DNA of 64,000 nt, from positions 62,001 to 126,000 of the forward strand of contig SVGE01000005.1 in assembly GCA_015056545.1 (NCBI GenBank), given 5' to 3'. Below, in pieces: positions 44,283 through 54,138 of this stretch. Origin of the DNA: Clostridiales bacterium (GTDB taxonomy: Bacteria; Bacillota; Clostridia; TANB77; SIG350). Position 1 is the stretch's first letter. Every line of letters starts with the position of its first letter. Under the pieces are notes generated by a model. It worked only from the letters and a program-made list of their open reading frames with translations. It made no database searches and was not told the origin of the DNA. The translations under genes and the position numbers were made by a program.

Positions 44283-45294
44283 TAATTTTGAAAATTCTCC
44301 GTATATATGGAACTTTATCTAATGTTATACAATCCTGGTTTTCCCAATAAAATTTAAGATTGCAACCAGGAAATATTTCATCTGCAAAATTAGTAAGATT
44401 TGTGTAAACAGCTTCTACATTAAAAGAATTATCTCCTGTTTTGTGTCCTTCTCCACCAATAAAAATTGTATTCTTATCTATTGGTCTAAATGATGTTTCA
44501 TTTTCTGCACATAAATACATTCCATTAATATTATGCTTTTTAGCTTCAACACAAACAACATGACTAGCATCTTGATACATTTTCAAAAAATACATTCCTG
44601 GAAAATTTTTTATTGGATAATGAGTAGCTAACACTACATGTTCAGCACTTATTACATTACTTTCACTTTTAACTTCATATTTTCCATCTTTAACAATATC
44701 TATAATTCGTGTATTTTCAAAAATTAATACACCATTTTTCTCTAAAACTTTTACAATACCTTCCAAATACTTTACAGGATTAAAACTAGCTTGATTAGTC
44801 GTTTTTATACCTGCTAAAATATCAAAAGGAAGTTCACTTTTAGTGACAAACTCTGCTTTTTTACCTAAATTATCTAATGCTAAAACTTCATCACGTATTT
44901 TTTGAACGTATTCCTCTTTGCATGTATATATATAGTTATCTCTAAATGTAAAATCACAATCAATTTTTTCTTTCTCAGATATTTCTTTAACCTCTAGTAT
45001 TGCTTTTTCATTAGACTCTAAATACTTCATTGCAAATTCTTCATCATAACTATCTATAAGGTATTTGTATATAAGTCCATGCATACTTGTAAGTTTTGCA
45101 GTTGTATTTACTGTTACACCATCACATATTTTTCCACTATCTACTAAACTAACTTTTAATCCACTTCCAATTAATTTATATGCAGTCATAATTCCTGTAA
45201 TACCTGCACCAATAATACATACATCTACATCAATATCTTTATCTAAAGATATATACTCTTTAAAATTATATTCATTTTTCCAATAAGATAACAT
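44251..45294 (-). CDS. FAD-dependent oxidoreductase part, frameshifted
   Basis: 347 residues. VCIIGAGITGIMTAYKL is the FAD dinucleotide fold; the DAO fold continues to DKVPYI. After that the frame diverges (RRIFKINAKNICCDRI) and stops. The normal continuation GEFSKLMPKIYVATGYNKWG is in the next frame, where the Rieske part lies. Family members (YhfW-like) are single FAD-Rieske proteins. Either a real pseudogene or a sequencing error. Confidence 0.8.
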   Translation of the reverse strand: MLSYWKNEYNFKEYISLDKDIDVDVCIIGAGITGIMTAYKLIGSGLKVSLVDSGKICDGVTVNTTAKLTSMHGLIYKYLIDSYDEEFAMKYLESNEKAILEVKEISEKEKIDCDFTFRDNYIYTCKEEYVQKIRDEVLALDNLGKKAEFVTKSELPFDILAGIKTTNQASFNPVKYLEGIVKVLEKNGVLIFENTRIIDIVKDGKYEVKSESNVISAEHVVLATHYPIKNFPGMYFLKMYQDASHVVCVEAKKHNINGMYLCAENETSFRPIDKNTIFIGGEGHKTGDNSFNVEAVYTNLTNFADEIFPGCNLKFYWENQDCITLDKVPYIRRIFKINAKNICCDRI

Positions 45295-45385
45295 TTCTCT
45301 TTCCTCCTAAAAATATTATTAACAAAACAAGAAAATTAATACATAAAATATATTTTAAGGAAGATACTAAAAAAGAGGTGAAACA

Positions 45386-46090
45386 ATGGAAGTATTTGAG
45401 GTAATAATTGTAGCTGCAATATCTTTTGTAGTACTTTTTATATTAACTAAAATATCTGGAACAAAAGAATTATCTGAAGCAACTATGTTTGACTATATTA
45501 TGGGAATAACAATAGGGTCAATAGCCGCTGAAATGACTATGAACCCTGAAAAAGCAATAGGTGGAATTGCTGGAATGATTGTATATACACTTATAAGCTT
45601 AATCCTTGCTATTGGAACAAATAAATCTCAAAAATTTAGAAGACTTATTTATGGTAATTCATATATTCTTTTAGAAAACGGAAAATTATATAGAGAAAAT
45701 TTTAAGAAATGTAGAATGGATTTAAACGAATTTTTAATGAAATGTAGAATTAAAGGATATTATAATATTGCAGATATACAAACAGTTATACTAGAAACAA
45801 ATGGTAATATTAGTATTATACCAAAAGAAATAAAAAGACCTGCTACGCCTGAAGATTTAAACCTAACTCCAACTCAAGAAACACTTATTTATTCAGTAAT
45901 ATTAGATGGTAAAATATTACCTGAAAATTTAAAATACTCAGGCAAAGATATAAATTGGCTTAATAAAGAAATGAAAAAACAAGGTTATACAAAAATAAAA
46001 GATATTTTTTTAGCAACCTGTGATAAAAATAATAACTTAACAATTTATCCTAAGAACTCTAAAAAAATATCTCATGATGTTTTTAAATAA
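45386..46090 (+). CDS. DUF421/YetF-like membrane protein
   Basis: 234 residues. Three N-terminal membrane segments (about 5-80), then two soluble YetF repeats ([30 protein letters not shown]). [17 protein letters not shown] is the DUF421 hallmark. Related proteins appear around sporulation and stress genes; activity unknown. GAGGTGAAACA before the ATG. Its end overlaps the mntP end by 8 bases. Confidence 0.85.
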   Translation: MEVFEVIIVAAISFVVLFILTKISGTKELSEATMFDYIMGITIGSIAAEMTMNPEKAIGGIAGMIVYTLISLILAIGTNKSQKFRRLIYGNSYILLENGKLYRENFKKCRMDLNEFLMKCRIKGYYNIADIQTVILETNGNISIIPKEIKRPATPEDLNLTPTQETLIYSVILDGKILPENLKYSGKDINWLNKEMKKQGYTKIKDIFLATCDKNNNLTIYPKNSKKISHDVFK

Positions 46091-46643
46091 TACCTAAATG
46101 TTCTAATAATATCTTTAAACCAATAAATATTAAAACTATCCCTCCAAATATTTCAGCTTTAGCTTTATATTTACATCCAAATATATTTCCTATTTTTACA
46201 CCAATAACAGATAATATATATGTTATTCCTGCTATTAAACTTACTGCAAATAATATATTAACATTTAGAAATGCAAATGTTATACCAATAGCTAAGGCAT
46301 CTATACTTGTAGCTATTGCAAGAATAATCATTTCTTTAAAAGACGTATCACAAGAAATATCATCATCTTCTCCTTTAATAGCTTCATATATCATTTTACC
46401 ACCAATAATAGTAAGTAAACCAAACGCTATAAAGTGGTCTATACTTTCTATACTCTGTTGAAATTTATATCCAAGCAAATATCCCAAAAGGGGCATACCA
46501 CCTTGAAATAATCCAAAATATATTCCACATATATTTGCTTTTTTAAAACTCATCTTACACATTGCTAGTCCTTTACATATAGATACTGCAAATGCATCCA
46601 TTGCTAACCCAATTGCTATTAGTATTAATTCAAATATTCCCAT
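46083..46643 (-). CDS. mntP: MntP manganese efflux pump
   Basis: About 186 residues with six membrane segments in two halves. [15 protein letters not shown] and [17 protein letters not shown] hold the Asp residues required for Mn export. ATG 46643 has GGAGGAATT. I do not see a yybP-ykoY manganese riboswitch upstream, which often accompanies mntP. Confidence 0.92.
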   Translation of the reverse strand: MGIFELILIAIGLAMDAFAVSICKGLAMCKMSFKKANICGIYFGLFQGGMPLLGYLLGYKFQQSIESIDHFIAFGLLTIIGGKMIYEAIKGEDDDISCDTSFKEMIILAIATSIDALAIGITFAFLNVNILFAVSLIAGITYILSVIGVKIGNIFGCKYKAKAEIFGGIVLIFIGLKILLEHLGII

Positions 46644-46701
46644 AATTCCTCCAATATAATATATATTCAAACATGTATATTATATAACAAATTATATAAA
46701 A

Positions 46702-46733
46702 GAAAAAGGCCTAGATTAAATCTAGACCTTTTG
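46702..46733 (-). terminator. S-layer gene terminator
   Basis: AAAAGGTCTAGATT pairs with AATCTAGGCCTTTT, followed by TCTTTT on the minus strand. Confidence 0.85.
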
Positions 46734-46755
46734 TTAGTAGTTTGTTTAGAAACTA

Positions 46756-49380
46756 TTATTCAAAATCATAACCTTTTATGATAACAATAATTTCTTGGTC
46801 AGCTCTTATAGCTATACCATCTTTATCAGTAACTTTAACTGCATTTAATTCAACTTCTTCGAATGAAGTGAAGTATGGAGCATCATCTTTATCTAATGCA
46901 ACTTCTAATTCAAATACTTTGAAGTCTTCGAATACTAAATCACTAATAGCTACATCAGAACCGTTAACATCTTTAACTGTTGCACTTGCTGCAGTACCAC
47001 CGATTACAGCTTTATTATCTGTTGGTAATAAATCTAAATCGATTATTATATCATCAGTTCCAGTTGCTGTTCCGTTAGCATCAAGTTTAACTATTGAACC
47101 AGTTACATCAATAACTGTAGAAGCTTTATAAGTTGTTCCGTTTACTTGATCTCCAGAGTAAACAAATTGAACTGTTATTTTTTCTTCATCAACTGTATAG
47201 ATGATAGCATCACCAGCTTCAGCAGTTGTTAAAGAAGCTGTACTTCTTTCATATTTAGTACCATTTACAGTGATATAGTTTTTATCAGCTGTTGTATCAA
47301 TAGCTTCAACTATACCATATACTTTATCTGTTGAAGATGGTTTACCTTCTACAAATACATATTTAGCTAAAATTGTATTATCTTCATCATAAGCAACTGT
47401 TATTTTATTTGCAGCAGCACCTTTTAATGCTTCTCCACCAGTTGTTACAACTAATTCGTATTCAGCTGGGTTAGTTAATTCACCTTCTTTATCTTTTAAT
47501 TGTTTTGAAGTAAATACAACTGTAGAATCTGTAACTTTATATTCAGCATTAATGTATGCTGTATCTTTGTTATATCCTTCTGCTACAGTATCTAATTTGT
47601 AGTCAGCATCAGTTGTAATAGTTCCTGTTTGACCAGTAACTGTTACAGCTTTTTCAATTTCATTATCATCATTGAATTCAACATATACAACTTTACCTGC
47701 TACTAAAACATTTTCTAAAGCTGTTCTTTCACCAGCTGGTAAGTTAGCTATAACATATGATTTTTCACCTTCTGCATTAGCTAATTTGATATAATCAACT
47801 GAACCATTAGCATCAGCAACATCCCAGATTTTACCTGTAGTTACTAAATAGAAGCTTCCTGATTTAGCTATATCTTCTACTTCACCAAATACTACTCTTA
47901 ATAAATCTCCAACAGCGTTGAAGTAATAAGTAGCTGTTTCACCTAAGAATTTGTTATCTTTTTCTTTTTCTTTAGCAAATTCAGCTTCTTTATCTACTAC
48001 TTCTACAAGATCACCATCTTCATCAGTTTCATATACTTTAAATCCAGCATTTGTTGAAACATCATAATCTTCTCCAGCTATAGTAATTACAGTAGTATCT
48101 TTTTCTACAGTACTATTAACATATAAACCATCATAGCTTCCAGTAATAGTGTTTTCAACTACTAGATATATATCACCAATTTTTGTTATTATATCTCCTT
48201 CTTCTAAAGATAATGCTGTAACTCTTTCGTCACCTTTTATGAACATTCCTTTTTCTGGAGCTTCATCTGCATTATTAATAGTTATAGGAGTACTTCCATT
48301 ATTTGTGTATATTTTTGTAACTTTATTTACTACTTTTACTTCTGTTACAACAGCACTTTCAGAAGCTTTTACTGATACTCTGTTTTCTACATTTGTAGAA
48401 TTAGCTTCTTTTTTAGCTGATTTTAATAATAAGTATTCGTATGTAACACCTGTATCATATGAATAATCTCTATATTCATCATCTAATTCTACTATTGAAC
48501 CACTTGCTAAGTAGTTATCATCTGTAGCAAATATAGTAACTATTTCGTCACCATCTTTTGCATCATAAACAACTGCTTCGAATTCAGTTCCTTTTACAAA
48601 TGTATAGAAATCATTTTCATTGTAAATATAGCTAACATCACCATCAAAAGTTAATGTTACTACATATTCACCATCTTTAAAAGAAGCTTCTGCTTTATCA
48701 AATACTAATGAAGATTTGAAAGCATAATCAGCAAATTTAACTTCCATCATAGTTCTGTTAGCAGTTGAAGTTAAACCATTGTTTTCGTTTTCTTGAACTA
48801 CTTCCCACATTTTAGTGTTTAACATATTCCATAAGATTTGAGCTACTTCTCCTCTTTTTGCTCCTTCAGAAGCTTTGAATTCAGCTACATCTTTGAATAA
48901 TCTTAATTCATTAGCTTTGTTTAAGTAGTTAGTTGGCCATACACCAGCTTTTTCAACTACTGAAGTGTAGTTTAAAGCTCTTAAAGCCATAGTTGCAGCT
49001 TCTGCATAATTTACAGTATCATCTGGTCTGAAGTTTCCATCTCCATCACCTTTGATTAAACCATAAGAAGTTGCTACGTTTATAAAACCAATTGCCCAGT
49101 GATTAGCGTCAACATCAGCGAATTCGCTTTCACCAGTTAATATATCAGCACCTGCATCTAAATCTAATGCAACTACTAATAATTTAGCCATTTCTGCTCT
49201 AGTTACTACTTTAGCTGGTTGGAAAGAACCATCTTCGTAACCATTGATTACACCTAATCCACTTAAGTGTGCGATAGCTGCTTCATAATCATTTCCTTCA
49301 GTATCTGTATAAGCGAATACAGGTAATACCATAGAGATTGTCATAGCCACAGCTACTAAGATTGATAAAAATCTCTTCAT
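46756..49380 (-). CDS. S-layer protein with three SLH domains
   Basis: 874 residues. Signal peptide (KRFLSILVAVAMTISMVLPVFA), then three SLH domains (about 25-85, 86-150, 151-210; YEDGSFQPAKVVTRAEMAKLL, GDGNFRPDDTVNYAEAATMAL, then a weaker third), which bind pyruvylated wall polymer. The rest is Val/Thr/Asp/Glu-rich beta structure, nearly Cys-free, as in S-layer proteins. Codon use is more GC-rich and regular than its neighbours, which fits high expression. A long leader and strong promoter support abundance. Confidence 0.9.
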   Translation of the reverse strand: MKRFLSILVAVAMTISMVLPVFAYTDTEGNDYEAAIAHLSGLGVINGYEDGSFQPAKVVTRAEMAKLLVVALDLDAGADILTGESEFADVDANHWAIGFINVATSYGLIKGDGDGNFRPDDTVNYAEAATMALRALNYTSVVEKAGVWPTNYLNKANELRLFKDVAEFKASEGAKRGEVAQILWNMLNTKMWEVVQENENNGLTSTANRTMMEVKFADYAFKSSLVFDKAEASFKDGEYVVTLTFDGDVSYIYNENDFYTFVKGTEFEAVVYDAKDGDEIVTIFATDDNYLASGSIVELDDEYRDYSYDTGVTYEYLLLKSAKKEANSTNVENRVSVKASESAVVTEVKVVNKVTKIYTNNGSTPITINNADEAPEKGMFIKGDERVTALSLEEGDIITKIGDIYLVVENTITGSYDGLYVNSTVEKDTTVITIAGEDYDVSTNAGFKVYETDEDGDLVEVVDKEAEFAKEKEKDNKFLGETATYYFNAVGDLLRVVFGEVEDIAKSGSFYLVTTGKIWDVADANGSVDYIKLANAEGEKSYVIANLPAGERTALENVLVAGKVVYVEFNDDNEIEKAVTVTGQTGTITTDADYKLDTVAEGYNKDTAYINAEYKVTDSTVVFTSKQLKDKEGELTNPAEYELVVTTGGEALKGAAANKITVAYDEDNTILAKYVFVEGKPSSTDKVYGIVEAIDTTADKNYITVNGTKYERSTASLTTAEAGDAIIYTVDEEKITVQFVYSGDQVNGTTYKASTVIDVTGSIVKLDANGTATGTDDIIIDLDLLPTDNKAVIGGTAASATVKDVNGSDVAISDLVFEDFKVFELEVALDKDDAPYFTSFEEVELNAVKVTDKDGIAIRADQEIIVIIKGYDFE

Positions 49381-49530
49381 AAAAAATTCCTCCTTAAAAT
49401 CTATCGAAAGAAAGTTTAAATATTGTAAGTTAATTGTTCCCTTTCTTTCTTATATTTTTAAAACAATCAACTTTTATTATAAAGTCAAGAAATTAATATT
49501 TCTTGAATTCTATAAACTAATTAAATTTTC

Positions 49531-49549
49531 AATGTACATTATGTACATT
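49531..49549. promoter_or_regulatory. palindrome at the start of the S-layer leader
   Basis: AATGTACAT and ATGTACATT with one base between, 19 bases, just inside the transcript. It may be an operator or a stabilising 5' stem of the mRNA. Confidence 0.5.
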
Positions 49550-49567
49550 TTTTAATTTTACAATAAC

Positions 49568-49595
49568 ATTATATCTGTTTCATTTTTTAAGTCAA
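49568..49595 (-). promoter_or_regulatory. S-layer gene promoter
   Basis: TTGACT (49590-49595) and TATAAT (49568-49573), 16 bases apart on the minus strand, about 190 bases before the start codon. The region 49381-49682 contains only this leader. Confidence 0.7.
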
Positions 49596-49682
49596 GCGAT
49601 TTTTTTCGAATTTACATTTTGTTTACATTTTTAACAAATGTTAACATTTTCTTACGGAATAGTTAACATTTGAGATTTGTAA

Positions 49683-50069
49683 TTAACAAATTACCTCAAC
49701 TTTTACTATATTATGTGCACTATTTATATCATATTCTAGATTTATTGTTATTTTATCGTTTTGGGCTTGTATTTTTATGCTTTTTGTTTGTATCTCAATC
49801 TCTAAACTGTAGTTTTCCGTAGTAATTTGAGATTTATTTATTTTATTTTCTTCAAATATTAATTTAGAATTATATATATTACTTCCTATTCCCTTTTTTT
49901 CTATTGTAACTTTGTTTTCTTCCTTTATATATATAATCTCTGTAAGAGTTTTATCTTGCATATACTTTATTATATACTCTTTTTCTGTTTCTTCAGTTTT
50001 TGCTTCTGCTTTTACAATAGGTAATTGTTCGTTGTTTTGAATAGTAGTTATTTTAATTGTTGAGTTCAT
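49683..50069 (-). CDS. hypothetical protein, possibly DUF1934 (YwiB-like)
   Basis: 128 residues, almost all beta-strand pattern with alternate Ile and Lys/Glu. The order EIIYI..NKVTIEKKG...ITTENYSLEIEIQTKSIKI..ITINLEYDI resembles the calycin-like DUF1934 domain, but the match is by pattern only. Cytoplasmic. AGAGGG before the ATG. Confidence 0.5.
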   Translation of the reverse strand: MNSTIKITTIQNNEQLPIVKAEAKTEETEKEYIIKYMQDKTLTEIIYIKEENKVTIEKKGIGSNIYNSKLIFEENKINKSQITTENYSLEIEIQTKSIKIQAQNDKITINLEYDINSAHNIVKVEVIC

Positions 50070-50180
50070 TTTATCCCTCTCTTTCTTTATTTTCCGTAAT
50101 ATTATACATTATTTTTTTATTTTTTTCAAATTTTGTTTCTTTTTTTCTTCTATTAATATATACTATATTGGGTGATTAAA

Positions 50181-50942
50181 TTGTTATTTGAATATAATGG
50201 AATAAAAATGAATTATGAAATATTTGGTGATGGTGATCCTTTATTACTACTTCATGGTTGGGGTGGAGAGATAAATAGTATGTTACCTATTATTAATACA
50301 TATAAAGAAAGATATAAAGTAATCGTTGTAGATTTTCCTGGACATGGGAAATCTGATTTAGCTTCTTCATGGAATGTTACAGATTATATGGAATATATCC
50401 ACAGCTTTATAAACAGTTTGGGAATAAATGATTTAATTGTATTAGGACATTCTTTTGGAGGAAGAGTTGGAATACTTTTATCTGCTACATTTCCTGAATT
50501 AGTAAAAAAACTTATACTAGTAGATAGTGGTGGTATAATTCCAAAAAGAAGCTTAAAATACTACTTTAGATTATATAGTTATAAGTTTGCTAAGCATTTT
50601 ATGAAACTTATAATTAGAGATAAAGAAAAGTATGATGAGTATATAGAAGAAAAAAGAAGAAAAAGAAGTTCAAATGATTTTAATGCATTAAAGCCTGAAA
50701 TGAGATCTACATTTATTAAAGTAGTAAATCAAAATCTTAAACCATATTTAAAGAAAATATCTTGCCCTACTTTAATTATATTTGGTGAATTTGATGAAGA
50801 CACACCTGTATACATGGGTAAAATATTACATAAGGGAATAAAGAATAGCGAGTTCTATGTATTTGAAAATTGTGGACACTTTGCTTACTTAGATGATTTT
50901 GCTGAATTTAAAAAGAAAACGGATAGTTTCTTGGATAAATAG
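50181..50942 (+). CDS. alpha/beta hydrolase
   Basis: About 253 residues. LLLLHGWGGE is the oxyanion loop, GHSFGGRVG the nucleophile elbow with the catalytic Ser, FGEFDEDTP the Asp region and NCGHFAYLD the His. Substrate unknown; esterase or lipase-like. The TTG at 50181 with GGGTGA five bases upstream is preferred over the GTG at 50172. Confidence 0.85.
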   Translation: MLFEYNGIKMNYEIFGDGDPLLLLHGWGGEINSMLPIINTYKERYKVIVVDFPGHGKSDLASSWNVTDYMEYIHSFINSLGINDLIVLGHSFGGRVGILLSATFPELVKKLILVDSGGIIPKRSLKYYFRLYSYKFAKHFMKLIIRDKEKYDEYIEEKRRKRSSNDFNALKPEMRSTFIKVVNQNLKPYLKKISCPTLIIFGEFDEDTPVYMGKILHKGIKNSEFYVFENCGHFAYLDDFAEFKKKTDSFLDK

Positions 50943-50986
50943 AAAAAGAAGTTTTTGGGTTAATAATAACCTAAAAACTTCTTTTT
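50943..50986. terminator. bidirectional terminator
   Basis: AAAAAGAAGTTTTT with GGTTA pairs with TAACC and AAAAACTTCTTTTT. It separates the hydrolase from the convergent gene, whose last codons it contains. Confidence 0.85.
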
Positions 50987-51328
50987 ATTTATTCTCATTC
51001 TTGTTTGAATTAAACCGATAAATATTAATATAACTAGTACAATATATATGGCAACGATTTTATTAATACTTGTACATAACTTATTTAAATTTATTAATAT
51101 AAATATATTGGTACTATAAAAAAACATATACAATATACTACCTATAATTGGTTCTTCTCTATCATATAAAATTTTACACATCCAAAAAGATATTAAAAAT
51201 AAAATCGGTTCTCCTATAAAAAAAGTAAAACCTTCTACAATATTTGGATTAGTAGATATAAATCCAAATGGATTTGGTAACACTTCATTTCTAATCAAAT
51301 AAAAAATATTTTTTACAATTTGATACAT
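50960..51328 (-). CDS. small membrane protein, unknown
   Basis: About 122 residues with three hydrophobic segments. LPNPFGFISTNPNIVEGFTFFIGEPILFLISF is distinctive but I do not recognise the family. ATG 51328 has GGGGAA. It lies 41 bases after the Panacea-domain antitoxin gene and may belong to that operon. Confidence 0.55.
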   Translation of the reverse strand: MYQIVKNIFYLIRNEVLPNPFGFISTNPNIVEGFTFFIGEPILFLISFWMCKILYDREEPIIGSILYMFFYSTNIFILINLNKLCTSINKIVAIYIVLVILIFIGLIQTRMRINKKKFLGYY

Positions 51329-51369
51329 CTTTATACTTCCCCTTTCTAGCACATATATTAATACTTCTT

Positions 51370-52389
51370 CTATTCCTTTACTATATTTAACTTCATAGCA
51401 TAATCAAATGATATATTTTCATATTGTTTTGTTTTTTTCCATCCATCTTCTTTATGTGATAGTTCTGAAATTTCACTTACATTTTTATCTTTTAATAGTT
51501 TAATTATATTATTTATTATTTCTATCTCACTTTTTTGTAATTTATTTAAATTATAATTTTTATTGCTTGTTATAATAGTTTTTGTTCCTGTTTCATCTTC
51601 GTAATCATTTCTTTTATATTTATTATTAAGCATTGATATATCTTCATAAAGTTTATTACTTATTGTAGGGCCATACTGCTGTTTTTGATATGTTAATCCA
51701 GTTATCCCTATTCCTCTTTGATTAAAAGATAGATTATCTATAAACCATAAATATTTATTCATACTAGTAATTGTTAAGTTTTTAACTTTACTTGCTATAT
51801 ATGAAATTATATTTTCTACTAATTCTAAATCAAATACTTTATATCCATTATATATATCCGGATTTCTAGTTAGTTCATTTGATATATATTTTCTATATAG
51901 TTCTTGTATATCTTCTTTTTTAATATTAGCATCTAAATCATTAACAATGATTTTGTCATATGTCTTTTGTGTTATATTATTATTAGAATATGCCTCTTTT
52001 ACTTTTTTTATAAACTCATTTTCATTTTCTATTAAAAGTTTTATATAATCACTTTGTGATTTTGTAGGAATTCCACCATTTTCATATCTATTTATAGTCA
52101 TCTTTCCAAAACCTAATATGCTTGTTAATTCTCTTTGAGATATAGAATATTTTTTTCTTAAATTTATAATATCTTCTGGTTTTATTATATCTGTTTTTTC
52201 ACTATATGCTTTATATATTCTTTTATTATTTTCTTCTTCAAGTTCATTTATATATAAATCGTTTTTACATATATTGCATATCCCTACTTTTTCATAAGTA
52301 TCTAATTTAATTCCTCTAAAGTTTTCAATTTTTCTTTTCTCAATATTATACTCTACTTCTTTTGTGCAATATGGACAATAAACTTTCAT
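51370..52389 (-). CDS. MqsA-like zinc-ribbon, XRE helix-turn-helix and Panacea antitoxin
   Basis: 339 residues. Two Cys pairs (CPYC at 4-7 and CNIC at about 38-41) form a YgiT-type zinc ribbon, then an XRE helix-turn-helix (YSISQRELTSILGFGKMTINRYENG, about 80-110), then a Panacea/SocA-like domain (about 190-330, MNKYLWFIDNLSFNQRG, GLTYQKQQYGP). Panacea domains neutralise many kinds of toxin. It is one base after the MqsR-like gene. Confidence 0.8.
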   Translation of the reverse strand: MKVYCPYCTKEVEYNIEKRKIENFRGIKLDTYEKVGICNICKNDLYINELEEENNKRIYKAYSEKTDIIKPEDIINLRKKYSISQRELTSILGFGKMTINRYENGGIPTKSQSDYIKLLIENENEFIKKVKEAYSNNNITQKTYDKIIVNDLDANIKKEDIQELYRKYISNELTRNPDIYNGYKVFDLELVENIISYIASKVKNLTITSMNKYLWFIDNLSFNQRGIGITGLTYQKQQYGPTISNKLYEDISMLNNKYKRNDYEDETGTKTIITSNKNYNLNKLQKSEIEIINNIIKLLKDKNVSEISELSHKEDGWKKTKQYENISFDYAMKLNIVKE

Positions 52390-52390
52390 T

Positions 52391-52741
52391 TTAATTCACC
52401 TCATCATATTTACCAAATTCATGTACAGATATACAAACTGCTTTACCTATATTCTCAATCCTTATTTTTATATATAATTTAACATTTTCAAACATTGGAC
52501 TAAATTTAAAAATCCAACCATTATATATAGGATTTCTATCAAACTCTGGACCAGCAAAGCAATCATCAACTGACATTTCCCTAATTATATTTTTAACATC
52601 TTTATTTGTTAATCCATATTCTCGCATAAACTCTATATTTTTATCTGTTCTAACAATAATAAATTTATTACCATTAATATCATCATCTAATATTTTCTTA
52701 ATTTCTATTAATTTATTTAATCTAGTTCTACGTCCTAACAT
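52391..52741 (-). CDS. MqsR-like mRNA interferase toxin
   Basis: 116 residues. VKNIIREMSVDDCFAGPEFD, WIFKF and YIKIRIENIGKAVCISVHEFGK fit the MqsR family, ribosome-independent RNases. It forms an operon with the zinc-ribbon/Panacea antitoxin. The order toxin then antitoxin matches mqsRA. The SD is weak and distant (GGGAG), which would keep toxin synthesis low. Confidence 0.7.
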   Translation of the reverse strand: MLGRRTRLNKLIEIKKILDDDINGNKFIIVRTDKNIEFMREYGLTNKDVKNIIREMSVDDCFAGPEFDRNPIYNGWIFKFSPMFENVKLYIKIRIENIGKAVCISVHEFGKYDEVN

Positions 52742-52823
52742 AATTATATGTAATCTCCCGAAAAATATTTGCCACTTTTTGATGGCATTTTTATTTTACA
52801 ATAATTATTTGTATATGTCAATA

Positions 52824-52856
52824 TAAAAAGATTAGTTAATTAATAAAACTAATCTT
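52824..52856 (-). terminator. terminator after the alcohol dehydrogenase gene
   Basis: AAGATTAGTT pairs with AACTAATCTT, followed by TTTATA on the minus strand. Confidence 0.7.
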
Positions 52857-52865
52857 ATATATTAT

Positions 52866-53993
52866 TTACGGCTTTAATATAACTTTTATACAATTATCTT
52901 CTTTTGCATCAAATATTTCATAAGCATGTCTTCCTTGTTCTAAGGATAATTTATGTGTAATTATATCTGTAGCATCAAATTCACCATTTTGTATTTTTTC
53001 TAAAATAGGTTTTACATATCTTGTTGCTGGACATTGTCCCATTTTTAAAGTAACATTTCTGCTAAAAAAATTACCTAATGGAAAATTGTTATACTTATTT
53101 CCATATACACCAACCATTGATACATGACCACATTTCCTTACAGCTTGTGAAGATATTTCTATTGCAGATTTTGATGCTCCTTGAAGTTTTAGTGCTGTTT
53201 CTACTTTTTCTACTAAAGACATCTTTCCGTCTAATCCTACACAATCAATAACTGCATCTGCTCCACCTGATGTTATTTCTTTTAAATATTTTCCAACTTC
53301 ATCAAATTCTTCAAAATTAACCACTTCTGCACCATAGCTTTTTGCATGCTCTAGTCTATATCCTACTCTATCTACTGCAATTACTCTTTTTGCACCTTTT
53401 AACATACACCATTTTATAGTAAGCAAGCCTACTGGTCCACAACCTAAAACTACAACTGTATCATTATTTTTTACATTTGCAATTTCTGTCCCCCAAAGTG
53501 AAGTTGGTAAAATATCTGTTAAAAATAAAACTTGTTCATCAGTTAACTCTTCTGGAACTTTAACTGGACCAACATTAGCATAAGGAACTCTTAAATATTC
53601 AGCTTGTCCTCCTGCATAATCTCCATAGGATTTACTATATCCAAATAATCCTCCCGCTTCTCCATTAGGATTAGAATTATCACATTGGCTAAATTCATTA
53701 TGTTCACAATAAAAACAATGTCCACATGATATAGGAAATGGTACTATAACCCTATCTCCTTTTTTTAGGCTTGTTACACCTTTTCCAACTTCTTCAACTA
53801 TCCCCATAGTTTCATGTCCTAATATAAATCCATCATACATTCCTTTTACTAATCCATGAACTAAATGCAGATCTGAACCACATATAGCAGTTGAAGTCAC
53901 TTTAACTATAATATCATCATCTTTTTCTATTTTAGGATCTGGTACATTTCTACATTGTACTTTTTGTATTCCATCATATACTATTGCTTTCAT
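52866..53993 (-). CDS. zinc-dependent alcohol dehydrogenase
   Basis: 375 residues of the MDR family. AICGSDLHLVHG holds the catalytic zinc ligand Cys and GHETMGIVEEVG the His-Glu; the structural zinc site is CGHCFYCEHNEFSQC. VVVLGCGPVGLLTI binds NAD(P). It is similar to the glutathione-independent formaldehyde dehydrogenase group. GGAGGTATTAT before the ATG. Confidence 0.9.
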   Translation of the reverse strand: MKAIVYDGIQKVQCRNVPDPKIEKDDDIIVKVTSTAICGSDLHLVHGLVKGMYDGFILGHETMGIVEEVGKGVTSLKKGDRVIVPFPISCGHCFYCEHNEFSQCDNSNPNGEAGGLFGYSKSYGDYAGGQAEYLRVPYANVGPVKVPEELTDEQVLFLTDILPTSLWGTEIANVKNNDTVVVLGCGPVGLLTIKWCMLKGAKRVIAVDRVGYRLEHAKSYGAEVVNFEEFDEVGKYLKEITSGGADAVIDCVGLDGKMSLVEKVETALKLQGASKSAIEISSQAVRKCGHVSMVGVYGNKYNNFPLGNFFSRNVTLKMGQCPATRYVKPILEKIQNGEFDATDIITHKLSLEQGRHAYEIFDAKEDNCIKVILKP

Positions 53994-54080
53994 ATAATAC
54001 CTCCAAATTATTATGATATTATTATTTGCAATATTTAAAATGTTTATGTATTATTTTCTCTCTTCTTTTCTATTTTATTA

Positions 54081-54109
54081 TTGCACCGAATATACTTTAA
54101 TAGTATAAT
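54081..54109 (+). promoter_or_regulatory. promoter of the MurF-like/ddl operon
   Basis: TTGCAC (54081-54086) and TATAAT (54104-54109) with 17 bases between, 30 bases before the TTG start. Confidence 0.65.
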
Positions 54110-54138
54110 ATGCATAGAATATAAAAGGAGGCGTTATT

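Noticed and set aside
46644-46701. Manganese riboswitch upstream of mntP
   Set aside because: The space before mntP is short and lacks the yybP-ykoY loop sequences.
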